Shown piece after piece: positions 47,286-58,900 of a stretch of DNA of 64,000 bases. The stretch lies in the NCBI GenBank assembly GCA_030761205.1, contig JAULJL010000021.1, forward strand, positions 10,583,160 to 10,647,159. Reading direction: 5' to 3'. Origin of the DNA: Fremontodendron californicum. Its lineage: Eukaryota; Streptophyta; Magnoliopsida; Malvales; Malvaceae. Position 1 is the stretch's first letter; every line of letters begins with the position of its first letter. The notes below the pieces were generated by a model that was not told the origin of the DNA, did not search any database, and worked only from the letters and a program-made list of their open reading frames with translations. The translations under genes and the position numbers were made by a program.

Positions 47286-48206
47286 CACTACAACAAATTT
47301 CGCTATTTGTGGCGTAAATTTAATTGTCACATAAAATATATTTTCGTCACTTAATACTATTAAGTGACGAAAATACATGTGTCACGATGTTCGTCACCTT
47401 AGCCGCGTCACTGATTGTCAAGTGTGACGATAGTAGTAAAAGCGTCACTAATCTATTTAGTTTTTGTGACATAATCTATTATGTCATAAACGTGTGAATA
47501 TTCTGTGACGAATATTTGCGTCATTGTAAGAGATACAAATATGTCACCTATACAATACGAATTGTCACGAAAGTGATAAAAAATATAATATTTAGTGACG
47601 AAAATATTTTGTCATAATCTTTTGTGACATGTTTTTGGCGTCACAATATACAAGATAATTATGTCATTAAAAGTAATTCATCGTCACGGAATAATTATTA
47701 AAACTTGATATTTTATGACAAAATTTTAATCCGTCATTAAAAGTTATTTAAAAGTGACATTGACATGCGTCACAAAATAATATTTTTGACATCACTAAAT
47801 GGGTTTGAACATCTAATACAATTAAAAAAAAGTGACATAATTGATGCGTCATGGATCAATTTATTACATTTTTTGTGACAAATCAATTATTTGTCATAAC
47901 TTTGTTTTGATGACAATATAACAATATGTCATTAAAAGCATTATACAAATAGTGACGAAACAATTCTTGTCATAATTTTTATTTTTCTACAATACATAAT
48001 TTACTGAAATAAATGAAATAGCCAAATAATTAAAAGAAAGTAATCAATTTTATGATAAAATTATCCATGTCAATATGTCTAAAATTCACCTACTTCTCAT
48101 CTTAAAAAAAATTCTTACTAATTAATCAAATAATCTCTAAACATCATAAAGATATCTATATACTAAAAGTACTTAAAATAAATACACCAAACATTTGTTG
48201 AACTAC

Positions 48207-48258
48207 TCAATCCAATTCTGGTGCTGTTTCAGAGTGTGTTGATGCTGAGCTTGAGTCA
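48207..48258 (-). pseudogene. Possible last exon of a CACTA accessory (TNP1-like) gene
   Basis: On the minus strand an AG acceptor (ATAATCTAG) precedes a short frame reading DSSSASTHSETAPELD-stop. Its place just inside the subterminal region fits the end of a CACTA gene, but it is only 16 residues, so this is a guess from position and splice context. Confidence 0.25.
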
Positions 48259-48259
48259 C

Positions 48260-49423
48260 TAGATTATGCAATAAATAATTAACTTGAATTAGTACATAAA
48301 TAAATACAAATCATGATGAAACTGTCATAATCATATATTTTTTATTATTTTCTCTAACTTTTTCACAGTCATTCAGGATATTGACCCAAGAATACATTTA
48401 TTGTTGTTGGGTTTAATGGGCCGACCATATTTGTTGTTGGAATATGCCTGTTTGAGGTCAAGTTTGGGGGGGAAATGGGCACACTTATAATTCAAAAATG
48501 TTTGCTCTGCTCGCTTAAAAGGAACAAGGGAACATTTTACTTTACATTGCTTGTGTTTACTATAGGAGTACTATATATATATTTTTTTCATATAAACTCT
48601 AAAGAGAAAAATATCTTAAATCTGTTTTTTTATTTGAGCAATGTAAGCCGGCAAGTAAGAGAGAGGTGATTTTTTGTGATTGATTTGACAAAACAAAAAG
48701 AAAGATGCAAAATTCGAAATTTAGTTAAGATAATTTATGTAATTATTTAAAAAAATAATATTTAATAAATTTGAATTTAAAATCTCAATAATTCTTTTAT
48801 TAATTTTCAAATTACGATTTTTTATATAAAAAGTAATTAACCCATGAACAGTAACAATCAAATTCATGTGTTCGTACAGTTTCATCATAAAAAACCATAC
48901 TAAAATTCTAAAAAAAATAAAAACATTTTTTCCCCTTAAAAATTATACTAACTCATTTCGAAATGAATGTTAAGAAATACAAACTCAGATCATATCATAT
49001 CATTGTTATCCAGAACAAACGTTGATGGGGTCTTATCACATAATGTAAATAAACAAATGAAAATGAAAGGAACAAAAAACAACTATAAATCCTTTAAGTG
49101 TTGAAGAGACAATGAGTTTTTATGTTTATCCCAATTGAAAAGCAAAGCAAAGGCAACAACCTTTCCAACGATTGGTGTGTTGCTTTCCCCACTTTGCAAA
49201 GTTTAATTTTAATGATGCCTGCACTATTATAATTTTGACTTCTGAGCATCTTGCTACACTATTAGAATTTAGGAATGGATGGGTTGGTCCAACAATGCTC
49301 AAAATATCTTCTCCCTTACAAAAATGTAATACCCCTGAAAACGGAATACTTTCTATATATGGAACTCTAAACGCACTGGATATATATATATATATAAACT
49401 TTCTATATATGGAAGTCTAAACG

Positions 49424-49483
<60 letters not shown>

Positions 49484-50960
49484 CAGACAAGAATCACCAA
49501 ACAAGAGTAGTTATAGTCCTACATGCCTTAATGCTATAGACCAACAAGGACCAAATAGATTTTTGTTTGAAAATTTTGAGGTGCAGATTTTAGAGAATCT
49601 TTTGAAATCATAAACAGAGTACAGACATTGCCAAAGGAGACTCAAAATTTTCTTTTAGAATCAAAAACACAATTGTTGCAAATCCCAGATAAGAGAAAAT
49701 GGTAAGGATTGTCCAGGCAATGAAGTTCCTTTTGGGAAAAAGACGCGGAACTAACCCATTTCAGAGGAAACTGAGCCAATTGAATAAGAATATTTAAGCA
49801 ATTGAAAGAAAATAAAATAAGAAACTGGGTAGAAAACACTAACAGCGAAGATTTTTTGAATGGTGGTCTGGTCGGATGGGGGACAGAATGTAGGTTAAAA
49901 TACACCTTCAGTTCTAAGATAGACGATGAACAACTTAGGTGCAACTAAATGAGTTGCAGATTAACAGATGAAAGAATTCTTAGGACTTAATGAAACAGGA
50001 TAAGTCGAGATCAGTCTCTTTAATCTGTTCTTTTCAGTCCTCTAATTAGGATGATTGGTCACATTATCATAAGGCACTAAATTCTTCAAGAGAAACCAGA
50101 TTCCTAGTGGAGACTACCAAAAAAATTTACTACTACTAGCATTTAGTCTAAGACTTTGCCTAGTTTATATTAAACTGTCGGTGAGCACAAAATACAATCA
50201 GTTGGACCCGAACATGAAACACCTCTTTTTTCTTGCTTGTTCATTTTTATCTTCATACATTATGCTAAAATCTTTGCAGCAATGTTTACTTCTAGGAGAC
50301 AATATATATTCGGCAAAAAGATTTACCAATTTAATGATTTCGCTGTTTTTACATGCCAATCTTTAGGTTCTCAGAACACCCTGATAAGTTTATTGTGCTA
50401 ATCTGATAATCAAACTATAATATCCAGGAGGTATATTCTCTTACTAATAAAGTTGAGAAAATAATAAAAAAATATGCATTGATTGATAATGTATAAAAAT
50501 CAAGCAAATATATAAAAATTTGCACAGAAGCAGATTTGCACAGAAGCAGAGAGCAGAATCAGACAACATTGTAATAATTGGAGCAGAATCATGATATATA
50601 AAAATTCTTTCATGAGCATATTTCAAAAAACAAATCCAAAAAATAAAAGAGAAAAATAAAAACAAGTGGAATTTTAGCATACCTTTTTTGAGCAACTTGA
50701 ATAAAAACCCCAAGAATTGTTATAGCTTGTAGCAGTGGAGATGCTGAAAACGGTTATGGAGTAGCGGCAGAGTCCATAACTCAAACAAATACATATACTG
50801 CTTGTTTTGAGGGAGAAAAAACACGTGAAGTCAATATACAACTCAAACGACATAGTTTAGTATTTTAAAATTAAAATTAATTTTAATTTAATTAAAAATT
50901 AAAAAAAAAACTAAATATAATTGGAAATTAAAAATTAAAAAAAAAAACTAAATATAATTG
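48260..50960. other. CACTA interior, no gene recognised
   Basis: AT-rich with a TA run at 49424-49479 and a duplicated phrase (CTTTCTATATATGGAA...CTAAACGCACT) flanking a shorter TA run near 49350-49425. A donor-like AAAAAG|GTATGC lies near 50685 on the minus strand. It may be introns or UTR of the captured gene. No domain was found. Confidence 0.4.
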
Positions 50961-51181
50961 GAATTATAGAAGGATCGAGATCGAAGCTACAAATATCACC
51001 CAAAATTTCCCCATTATTGGTATTAGGGTTTTAGTGTGAAATGACTGAGGGTTTGGGAGATTCAGGAAAAACACTACACCACCATTCCACTGAGCCTTTT
51101 TCCCATTTTTTCTGATTGATGATTCGGTGATTTTGAGGTTTTTTTTTTTTTTTAACTTTTTGGAAAAATTACAAAAGTTAC

Positions 51182-51623
51182 CTGAGATTTTGATCGGAAT
51201 TACTACTGCTCGAGTTCGGAGTAGGAGCGGATCACTTGGTTGGTCGAGCCCCTGGTGCGGTGGACGTTCCTGGATAAGTTGGATTCTCTGGTCAAGCGAG
51301 CCACACCAACTGAAGTTTGGATTTTGGGGATGCTGTTGCAGACCCATTAAAACCTGTGGATTTTGGGGATGCTGCTGCTGTTGATAACATATGTGACGAC
51401 CTCCTCCTTGGAGGAAGCGTTTTGGCAGCTGATTTTCTCCGTTTACATTGAGTTGGCTGCTGCAATATTCTTCAGTAATATTGGTGCCATTGCAGATGGT
51501 GTTGATGACAGCACTGTTGCGATCTGAAAAGCTAGAAGTTTCAAAGCCATGTATAGGAAAAAGGATAGCTGAGATTATTGCAAGAGAAACATAGAGAATT
51601 CTTCTATTGAAATCATTTCCCAT
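51182..51623 (-). pseudogene. Captured secreted-protein gene fragment in CACTA (unrecognised; weak RALF-precursor resemblance)
   Basis: ATG at 51623. The first 27 residues look like a signal peptide (RRILYVSLAIISAILFPIHG). Then comes a mature part with ICNGTNITEEYC, KRFLQGGGRHICY and two copies of QQHPQNP. The exon ends at a good donor (ATCTCAG|GTAACT, 51182/51181), giving 147 codons plus one base. The next exon was not identified. The C-NG-T...EE-C, basic-pair and RHI-x-Y pattern faintly recalls RALF peptide precursors, but the conserved RALF C-terminus is absent, so the name is not assigned. Less AT-rich than the surrounding CACTA DNA, which fits capture of a host gene. Neither expression nor function can be judged. 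Confidence 0.45.
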
Positions 51624-52742
51624 TGTTTTTCTTTTGGATAATTGCTTATGCTCCTATGAAGTTAGGCATCTAATTGATTATACTTCAGTTTTTTTTATGA
51701 CTTTATATTAATTACTCGTTTCCTTTTTCTTTTGGGCCTCTTCTTTTCTTTCCACTAAGTTACTTTACTTGAGCTTTATATCACTTTGCTTTAATAAAGT
51801 AGACCAATAACATGAAAAACAAAACTCATACATAAATTAGATAGACTCTATTTTTTTTATTTATTGTTAATTGGGGTAAAATTTTGGGCTGTAACATTAA
51901 TGCATCATTGACTTGATCGTAAACACTCGAGCATAAATTAAAGTATTCAAAAATACAATATATATAACAATACAATACAAACAACAAAGCTTTCTAGGAA
52001 GCCTAGAAATATAATTAATTTTCATATTTTTTAATTTGTGGATAGTGATCTATGGTTAAAATTATAGATCAGAGTTATTGACATTTTTATGGTTATGTTA
52101 TTTGGATTTAAAATAAGTATTGGATATAAATATGTATTCGGTATAAATATATTTAATTTTTATTTTTAAATTCATATATTTAAAAGATGATATATTTATA
52201 TTTATGTCCGAATATATATCGAAACATAATTTCATTTATACTGCATGTAGTTTTTCCTTTTTTCTAGGGCATGTGGCTTCAGATTGTGACTTGTAAACAA
52301 CCTACCAACCTTTCAGTTACAAGCACACTGAAAAAATTGAGAGATGAGAAAGGGCAAATGGGTTAGAAAAGAAATTGATTTCGTGCCTTTAGTATGATTT
52401 TTGAGTTATCTTTTTTGCACTAAAACTGAGAGTATCTGATTCGCAAGGAATTTGGCTTCACGCGTGTGATTGTATACCCTGTTTTTCCTTTTTGGCCAGG
52501 GTAAACAGAGAGTTTTTTTTTTATAAAAAAACAAATTGGTGAATTTGTTTAAAATTTTCAGTCACAAAGCATGCAATCAACAATAAAACATAGAAATATA
52601 CAAAAATGGACTGTAAATTTTTTAAAAGATATAACACTAACGAAAATAATAAATATAGTACAAAATTTGGATAAATATAGTACAAGAATGCTTTTGCTCT
52701 TGGATAAGTTTGATGCGGATAATTATATATATAGTACAAAAA

Positions 52743-53418
52743 TTTGGTGCCATATCTTGCGTGACAAAAATTCCTAATAAATATATAAAACGTCACGCAT
52801 AATGAAGAGTGATGTTTATCAAATGGGTGACGACAGCTATATTTTGTCACGTAATGATATGAATTTGTAACATAAAATTAATGCATCACTAAATAAACGT
52901 CACTAATTCACATATTTTATTTATGACAAAATATGAACTGTCACAAAAAAGTTTACCTTCATTAGGATTTGGTGGGAAACTTTGGCACCATATATTGCGT
53001 GACACAAATTCCTAATAAATATATAAAACGTCACGCATAATGAAGAGTGATGTTTATCAAATGGGTGACGACAGCTATATTTTGTCACGTAATGATATGA
53101 ATTTGTAACATAAAATTAATGCGTCACTAAATAAACGTCACTAATTCACATATTATATATATGACAAAATATGAATCGTCACAAGTGCACTTGATTCGTC
53201 ACAAAAAAATTTCCCTCCATTAGAATTTGGTGGGAAAATTTGGCGCCATTCCTTATGTGACGCAAATTTTTGATAAAGCTATAAAACGTCACGCATTATA
53301 AGATGTTTATTAGATAGGTGACATTATTTCAATTTTGTCACGTAATGATATGAATTGGTGACATAAGAATCACACGTCATTAAAAAAATTGTCACAAATA
53401 ATCAAATTTTTTGTAGTG
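52743..53418. repeat. Three tandem ~238-258-bp repeats forming the right CACTA subterminal region
   Basis: Units begin TTTGG(T/C)(G/A)CCAT at 52743, 52981 and 53239 (spacing 238 and 258). Each has AAAACGTCACGCATAATGAAG-like and TTTTGTCACGTAATGATATG words. The last unit ends in the terminal inverted repeat. The extra 20 bp of unit 2 contains an added CGTCACAAGTGCACTTGATT stretch. Confidence 0.85.
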
Positions 53419-53421
53419 ACT

Positions 53422-53711
53422 CATTCCGGTGCTTCTAGTGACTACTTGCTTATCTCTCGTTTGTTTATAAACTGCGTGTGAAGTTTTTCTTATATCCACA
53501 TGTGGGTTTTGCAGCCATGCACGTATCCTTGAATATTGAAATCCAAGAAACAATCCATATATTTATCATCTTGGAGATCAAACTCTTGGTTATTGCCATG
53601 CATATGGTATCTTTATTTCTTATTTGAATAGCCATGCATAGTGACACGTATTATGACACTTTGGTTTCTTGTTCTTTTTGCCACCATGACACCATGATTT
53701 TTTTATTTTTT

Positions 53712-53747
<36 letters not shown>

Positions 53748-54556
53748 GTCATGCATAAATATTCATTGACTTGTCATGCATAAATCTTCTTGACCCACAT
53801 TCAACTTGAACAAAGATTTTTTTTTTTTTTAATTCTTTATTTTGATTTCATGACTTGTTTTTTCTCTTGTAGATTTCTTGTCATTTGATTCTTCGTGTCT
53901 CCTCTCAGGTCTTTTTATTTGATAATACGAAGGACAACCAGCATTTGTAGGCAGTGATTTCATAGATTCTTGGCCAATTAACTCAACAGTCACCGAAACC
54001 TTCTTCGGATATAGAAAATGGTGTTTAAACTTTTGCCTCCAGGATGACACGCGAAGCTTTCTTCTTTTACTGCTGGAATTCGATATCCCCACTGAATACC
54101 TTTGCCAAAGAGATGTTATACAGCCTACTAAAAATAGCGCTGGAGCGTGACAACCACAAAGAAGGATGCAGCTCTTGCTCGCTCCCGTTTGGTCCATATA
54201 CTTGAAGGACATCTTGATTAATTACAAAGTCATATTAATGTTGTCATGCATGTGGCATCTTAATCTCTTATCAATAGCCAGGCATGGTGACACCTTGCAT
54301 TGTAGATTTTTATTTTTTATTTGTATGGTCGCCAATAGCCATGCAAGTTATAGCTTTGCCACATGTCAGCTTTGTTATAAACCAACATCCAAATCAACGC
54401 CATCCATAAAGGAATATTTTACGAACGATCCCGTAAAGCCACCATAGCCATGGAAGAAATTTTTTATATTAATGGCGTCTTGTTTTCATGAATTTTAATA
54501 AAGATTTCTTGTTCTTTATTTACTGACTTCATGATTTTTTTTTTCTTCAGATCTTC
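53422..54556 (+). other. Leader region of copy 2, right of the CACTA insertion
   Basis: Continues the PMD leader, with many (C/T)CATGCA words (near 53515, 53597, 53630, 53752, 53777, 54246, 54340), TA and T runs, and a final TTTTTTTTCTTCAG acceptor-like tract at about 54551, just before the PMD ATG. No ORF is supported. Confidence 0.5.
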
Positions 54557-55610
54557 ATGGTGTACTTCAAATATCATAAAGATTATCGTATCATTCTTTC
54601 TAAGACGAATACATTAGAAAAGGATTATATCTCTTCACCGACATGCCCATATCGGGTAGATATAGATCCACTTGGAAATCATTCGATTTTTCTGTCGCTT
54701 CTTTCCAAGGAAGACAAAGACATTAGAAAAGGATTATATCTCTTCAACGACATGCCCATATCGGGTAGATATAGATCCACTTGGAAATCATTCGATTTTT
54801 CTGCCGCTTCTTTCCAAGGAAGACAAAGACATTAGAAAAGGATTATATCTCTTCACCGACATGCCCATATCGGGTAGATATAAATCCATTTGGGAATCAT
54901 TCGATTTTTCTGCCGCTTTGAAGGATTGGTCGACAGAACTTTCTCAAGCTTCACCATCTTCTCCAAAGGCAAGATGTCTTCAATCTAATCTCCATGTAAA
55001 GGCCGCATTATTTTTTTTGAAGAGGCATATTGTGGATATTCTTTCAAGACATTTTGAAAAACATTCCTTCAAGATTTTCAAGATTATTGGAGAATTTCCT
55101 TCAAGACTTTTGAGATTACTGGGTAATTCTCTTCGAGATTACGTAATTCTTTTCAAGACTATCAGAGATTATTGAGCGTTTCATTAAGATCCTCAAGATT
55201 GCGTAATTCTATTCGAGATTACGTAATTCTCTTCAAGACTCTCGAAGATTATTGAACGGTTTTCATCAAAATCTTCGAGATTGCGTAATTCTCTTCAAGA
55301 CTCTCGAAGATTCCTAGAGAATCTTGTTCAAGACATTCAAGATTATTGAAGTCCTTTGGAGAATCTTTCATCAAGATTTCCGAAGAATCCTTCTTCAAGA
55401 CCTTCAAGATTATTGAAGCCCTTCAAGAACCACTTTGAGACATCCTTGATGGCCACAGAGATCAAGTTTATTGGCGAACTTCCTTCAAGACTGTTGGAAC
55501 CTTCTGAAGACCACTTTGAAAGATCCTTGATGGCCAAAGAAGATTTATCCAAGATGTTGTTGTATCCAGATGGAGGATTAGATAGAGCATGCACCGGACT
55601 TGATGGCTAA
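54557..55610 (+). pseudogene. PMD gene remnant of copy 2 (5' end only, scrambled by tandem repeats)
   Basis: ATG at 54557 starts MVYFKYHKDYRIILSK, homologous to the copy 1 start. A 109-bp segment encoding the KGLYLFxDMPISGRY region is then present three times (54622, 54731 and 54840 starts). Because 109 is not a multiple of three, each copy shifts the frame. Homology resumes as LKDWSTELSQASPSSPKAR to about 54990. 55020-55600 is then replaced by degenerate TTCAAGA(C/T)TTCAAGATTATTGA repeats, and the entire PMD core is gone. Non-functional. Confidence 0.85.
55020..55600. repeat. Degenerate TTCAAGACT/GAAGATTATTGA repeat block
   Basis: Short units such as CTTCAAGACTCTCGAAGATT and GAGATTGCGTAATTCTCTTC recur many times with variation. 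It seems to have grown from the AAGATTTTTGGAGAGTTT stretch of the PMD gene and fills the space where the PMD core should be. Confidence 0.65.
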
Positions 55611-55967
55611 GGAAGATCCATCCAAGATGTTGTTGTGAAGTATGTTGGAAATTTCTAACGACGACTTGGAGATTTTCGTGATACTTTCAAGTAAACAAAA
55701 GATAATATTTGAGTCAAACAAATATATATATTTTTTTGTTTGGACTGAACTTGGCAACGAAACCAAGCTGCCTACGTACCCTCGAATTTGAAGGATCAAG
55801 TCATAACGTAGTTCATCAAATTTTTTTTTGTGCCCTAACTTTTGCCTAAGTTGTCCTAGAAAGGATTTTCAACATAGCGGGCTTTTTTTTTTTTAATGTG
55901 CAGTTTAAGCTCGTGCTTAGGAGCAACATACGACAGTTTAAGCTCTTGCTTAGGAGCAATATCTTCT
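55611..55967. other. Spacer between PMD remnant and pol end, copy 2
   Basis: 55680-55814 aligns with copy 1 13915-14041 and includes the conserved AACTTGGCAACGAAACC ... ATAACGTAGTTC box. 55815-55967 is T-rich with repeated TTTAAGCTC(G/T)TGCTTAGGAGC. No gene. Confidence 0.55.
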
Positions 55968-58900
55968 TTAAGCATAGTAACGCTTCAAAAACTTTCCATT
56001 GATCGGTCCAACTTTGACACCATCTTGATCAACGATCTTGTATGCACCATTGGTATAAACTTCTCGAACAACGTATGGTCCATCCCATTTTGAAAGGAAC
56101 TTGTTGCCAATACGATGTGAAGTATTTATGGGTCTTCTTACAGCAAGGACTAAATCTCCAACTTGGAAAGATCGCTGCTTGACTTTCTTATTAAAAGCTT
56201 TGGATAGTCAAGCTTGATAGCACTCCAAGCGTTGTTGGGCTTCCAACCTTTTCTCATCCAATGCTTCTAATTCTTCCAAACGTAAGCGTACATTGTCTTC
56301 ACTAGAAAGATCTTCCTGGATTGCAATCCTCAATGATGGAATTTGTCGCTCAAGTGGTAGAACAGCTTCTACACCATAAACAAGTGCATACGGAGTGGCT
56401 TGAGTTGGTGTGCGATATGTAGTTCGATAAGCCCACAGAGCTTCTCCTATCCTTTCGTGCCAATCTTTCTTTGAACGGTTAACAACTTTCTTGAGGAGAT
56501 TGCACAAAGTCTTGTTAAAAGCTTCTGCTAATCCTTTTGCTGGAGCATGGTACATTGAAGACTTGTACTGCTTGAAGTCAAACTGTGCACATAATTTGCT
56601 CATGTCAAACTGCTTCCCATTATCAGTTATGATGTGACGAGGTACACCATACCGATAAATGATGTTTGTTCTGATAAAAGTTGCAACAGTTTCTTTTTTT
56701 ACTTCCCTGTAAGGTGCCACTTCTGCCCACTTTGAAAAGAAATCCGTAGCGGCAAGTATATACATATGCCCTAGTGAACTCTTAGGTAATGGTCCTACCA
56801 AATCAAGTCCCCAAGCATCGAACGGCCAAGATGTGACTGTCGGATGTAATGGTTCAGGAGGTTGATGGATGAAGTTTGCATGAAGCTGACAAGCTTGACA
56901 TTTCTTGGAGTAGTCCATGCTATCCTTTACCATTGTTGGCCAGTAGTATCCCATTGTTTTTATTTGAAAGTGCAATTTAGCTCCAGACTGATGTGCACCA
57001 CAAATTCCTGAATGAGCTTCTTGTAAGGTTTTGGATACTTCATCTTCTCCTAAACATCGAAGGAATACACCATCAAAAGAGCGGCGATAGAGCGTACCCT
57101 CGAAGTAAATAAATCGAGGAGCTCGACGTTTCACTTCTGTTTTATGCCTTGGATCATTGGGTAGCCTCCCATGCTCTAAATAATCAATCAATGGTTGTCT
57201 CCAATCTTCTTTTTCAACTTCGCAAACTGAAACAACATTGGATTCTGTATTGTTATCTTTAAAATCAACTGGAGGCAAAATCCATCGTTTGCAAAGAGGG
57301 ACTTTTGCTTCTACACTTGGCATGGCAAGAGCTGATGCTAGATTAGCTAGAGAATCTGCTTGCTTGTTCTCTCTTCTTGGTACATGTTCCAAGCTTACAT
57401 TGTCAAACCATTCCAAAATCTTCTTCGCATAGTTGACATATGGTAAGAGGTCTGGCTTCTTAACTTCGTAAAGTGAAAGAAGTTGGTTGATGACCAATTT
57501 GGAATCCCCAAACACTTTAAGTTGAGTGATCTTCATATCCACTGCCATTTCCAATCCAATGATCAGAGCTTGGTATTCTGCTACATTGTTGGAACAATTT
57601 TCAGTGAGAGTAAATGCATAAGGCAATACATCTCCTTCTGAAGTGACAAAGACAACGCCTGCTCCAGCTCCATCTTGACGGGCAGCCCCATCGAAGAATA
57701 GTTTCCATGGCCTGGGAATTTCGATGAAAAGAGCATCTTCATCTGGGAAATCTTCAAAGAATTCCCAATCATCTGGAATCGGATGACTCGCAAGGAAATC
57801 GGCAAGTGCTTGCCCTTTAACGGCCTTTTGTGGAATATAAGTAATATCGAACTCTTGTAGCATAAGAGCCCATTTTGCCAATCTTCCACTGAGCACAGAC
57901 TTGGAAATGAGATATTTGAGGGGATCTGCTCGCGAAATCAAACGAACAGAATGAGCTTGCAAATAATGCCTCAGCTTTTTAACTGCAAATATCAATGACA
58001 AGCAAGTCTTTTCAATGGGAGAATAATTTAATTCAACACCATTAAGAGTTCTACTAAGGTAATAGAGTGCAGTTTCTTTTCCTTCATCATTCTCTTGTGC
58101 CAACAATGCTCCTAAGGAACGTTCTTGTGCAGCAATATAAAGGATTAACGGCTGTCCTGGTATAGGTGCCTTCAGAATAGGTGGTTGTAACAAAAAGGTC
58201 TTAATGCTCTTAAAAGCATTACTGCAGGCCTCATCCCAGACAAAAGGGATATCCTTCTTCATTAGCCGACTAAATGGTTGACATCGACCAGCCAAGTTTG
58301 AGATAAAGCGTCGGATATATGCCAATCTTCCTTGCAGACTTTTAAGTTCATGCAGATTGCACGGTTCAGGCATTTTCATGATTGCATCTATTTTTGATTG
58401 ATCAATCTCAATCCCACGATGTCGTACGATGAACCCCAAAAACTTGCCCGAGGATACTCCGAACGCACACTTGAACGGATTCATCTTCAATTGGTATCTA
58501 CGCAATCTTTCAAACACTTGGCGAAGATCAGCAAGATGATCGGATTTTTTCTTTGACTTCACTACCAAGTCATCAACATAACATTCGACATTCTTGTGAA
58601 GCATATCATCAAAGATCTTTTGCATTGCTCTTTGATAAGTAACACCTGCATTCTTTAATCCAAACGGCATAACTTTGTAACAGTATATTCCTTTTGGAGT
58701 TCGAAATGCAGTAAGTTCTTCATCTCTTGGAGCCATGCGAATTTGATTATAGCCAGACGATCCATCCATAAATGACAAAGCTTCATGGCCAGTTGTAGCA
58801 TCAACCATTATTTCTGTTATAGAGAGAGAAAAGTCGTCCTTTGGACAAGCATTGTTCAAATCTCGAAAATCTACACAAACTCGAAGTTGACCATTTTTCT

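Larger units (their letters stand above)
47286..53418. mobile_element. CACTA (CMC/EnSpm) transposon, non-autonomous, 6133 bp
   Basis: The left end is CACTACAACAAATTTCGC and the right end, reversed, is CACTACAAAAAATTTGAT. ACT flanks both sides (47283-47285 and 53419-53421), a perfect 3-bp target duplication. Subterminal regions (47300-47990, 52745-53418) are crowded with GTGACGA/CGTCAC/TGTCAT words in both orientations, as expected for transposase binding sites. No TNP2/TNPD transposase domain was seen. The interior contains a secreted-protein gene fragment (51182-51623), a possible C-terminal exon of a TNP1-like gene (48207-48258) and a TA microsatellite. It inserted in copy 2 of the gypsy element, so it is younger than that insertion. 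Confidence 0.92.

Noticed and set aside
51127..51384. + strand 85-codon frame over the captured gene
   Set aside because: It is the complement of the signal-peptide exon and lacks its splice donor and signal-peptide features.
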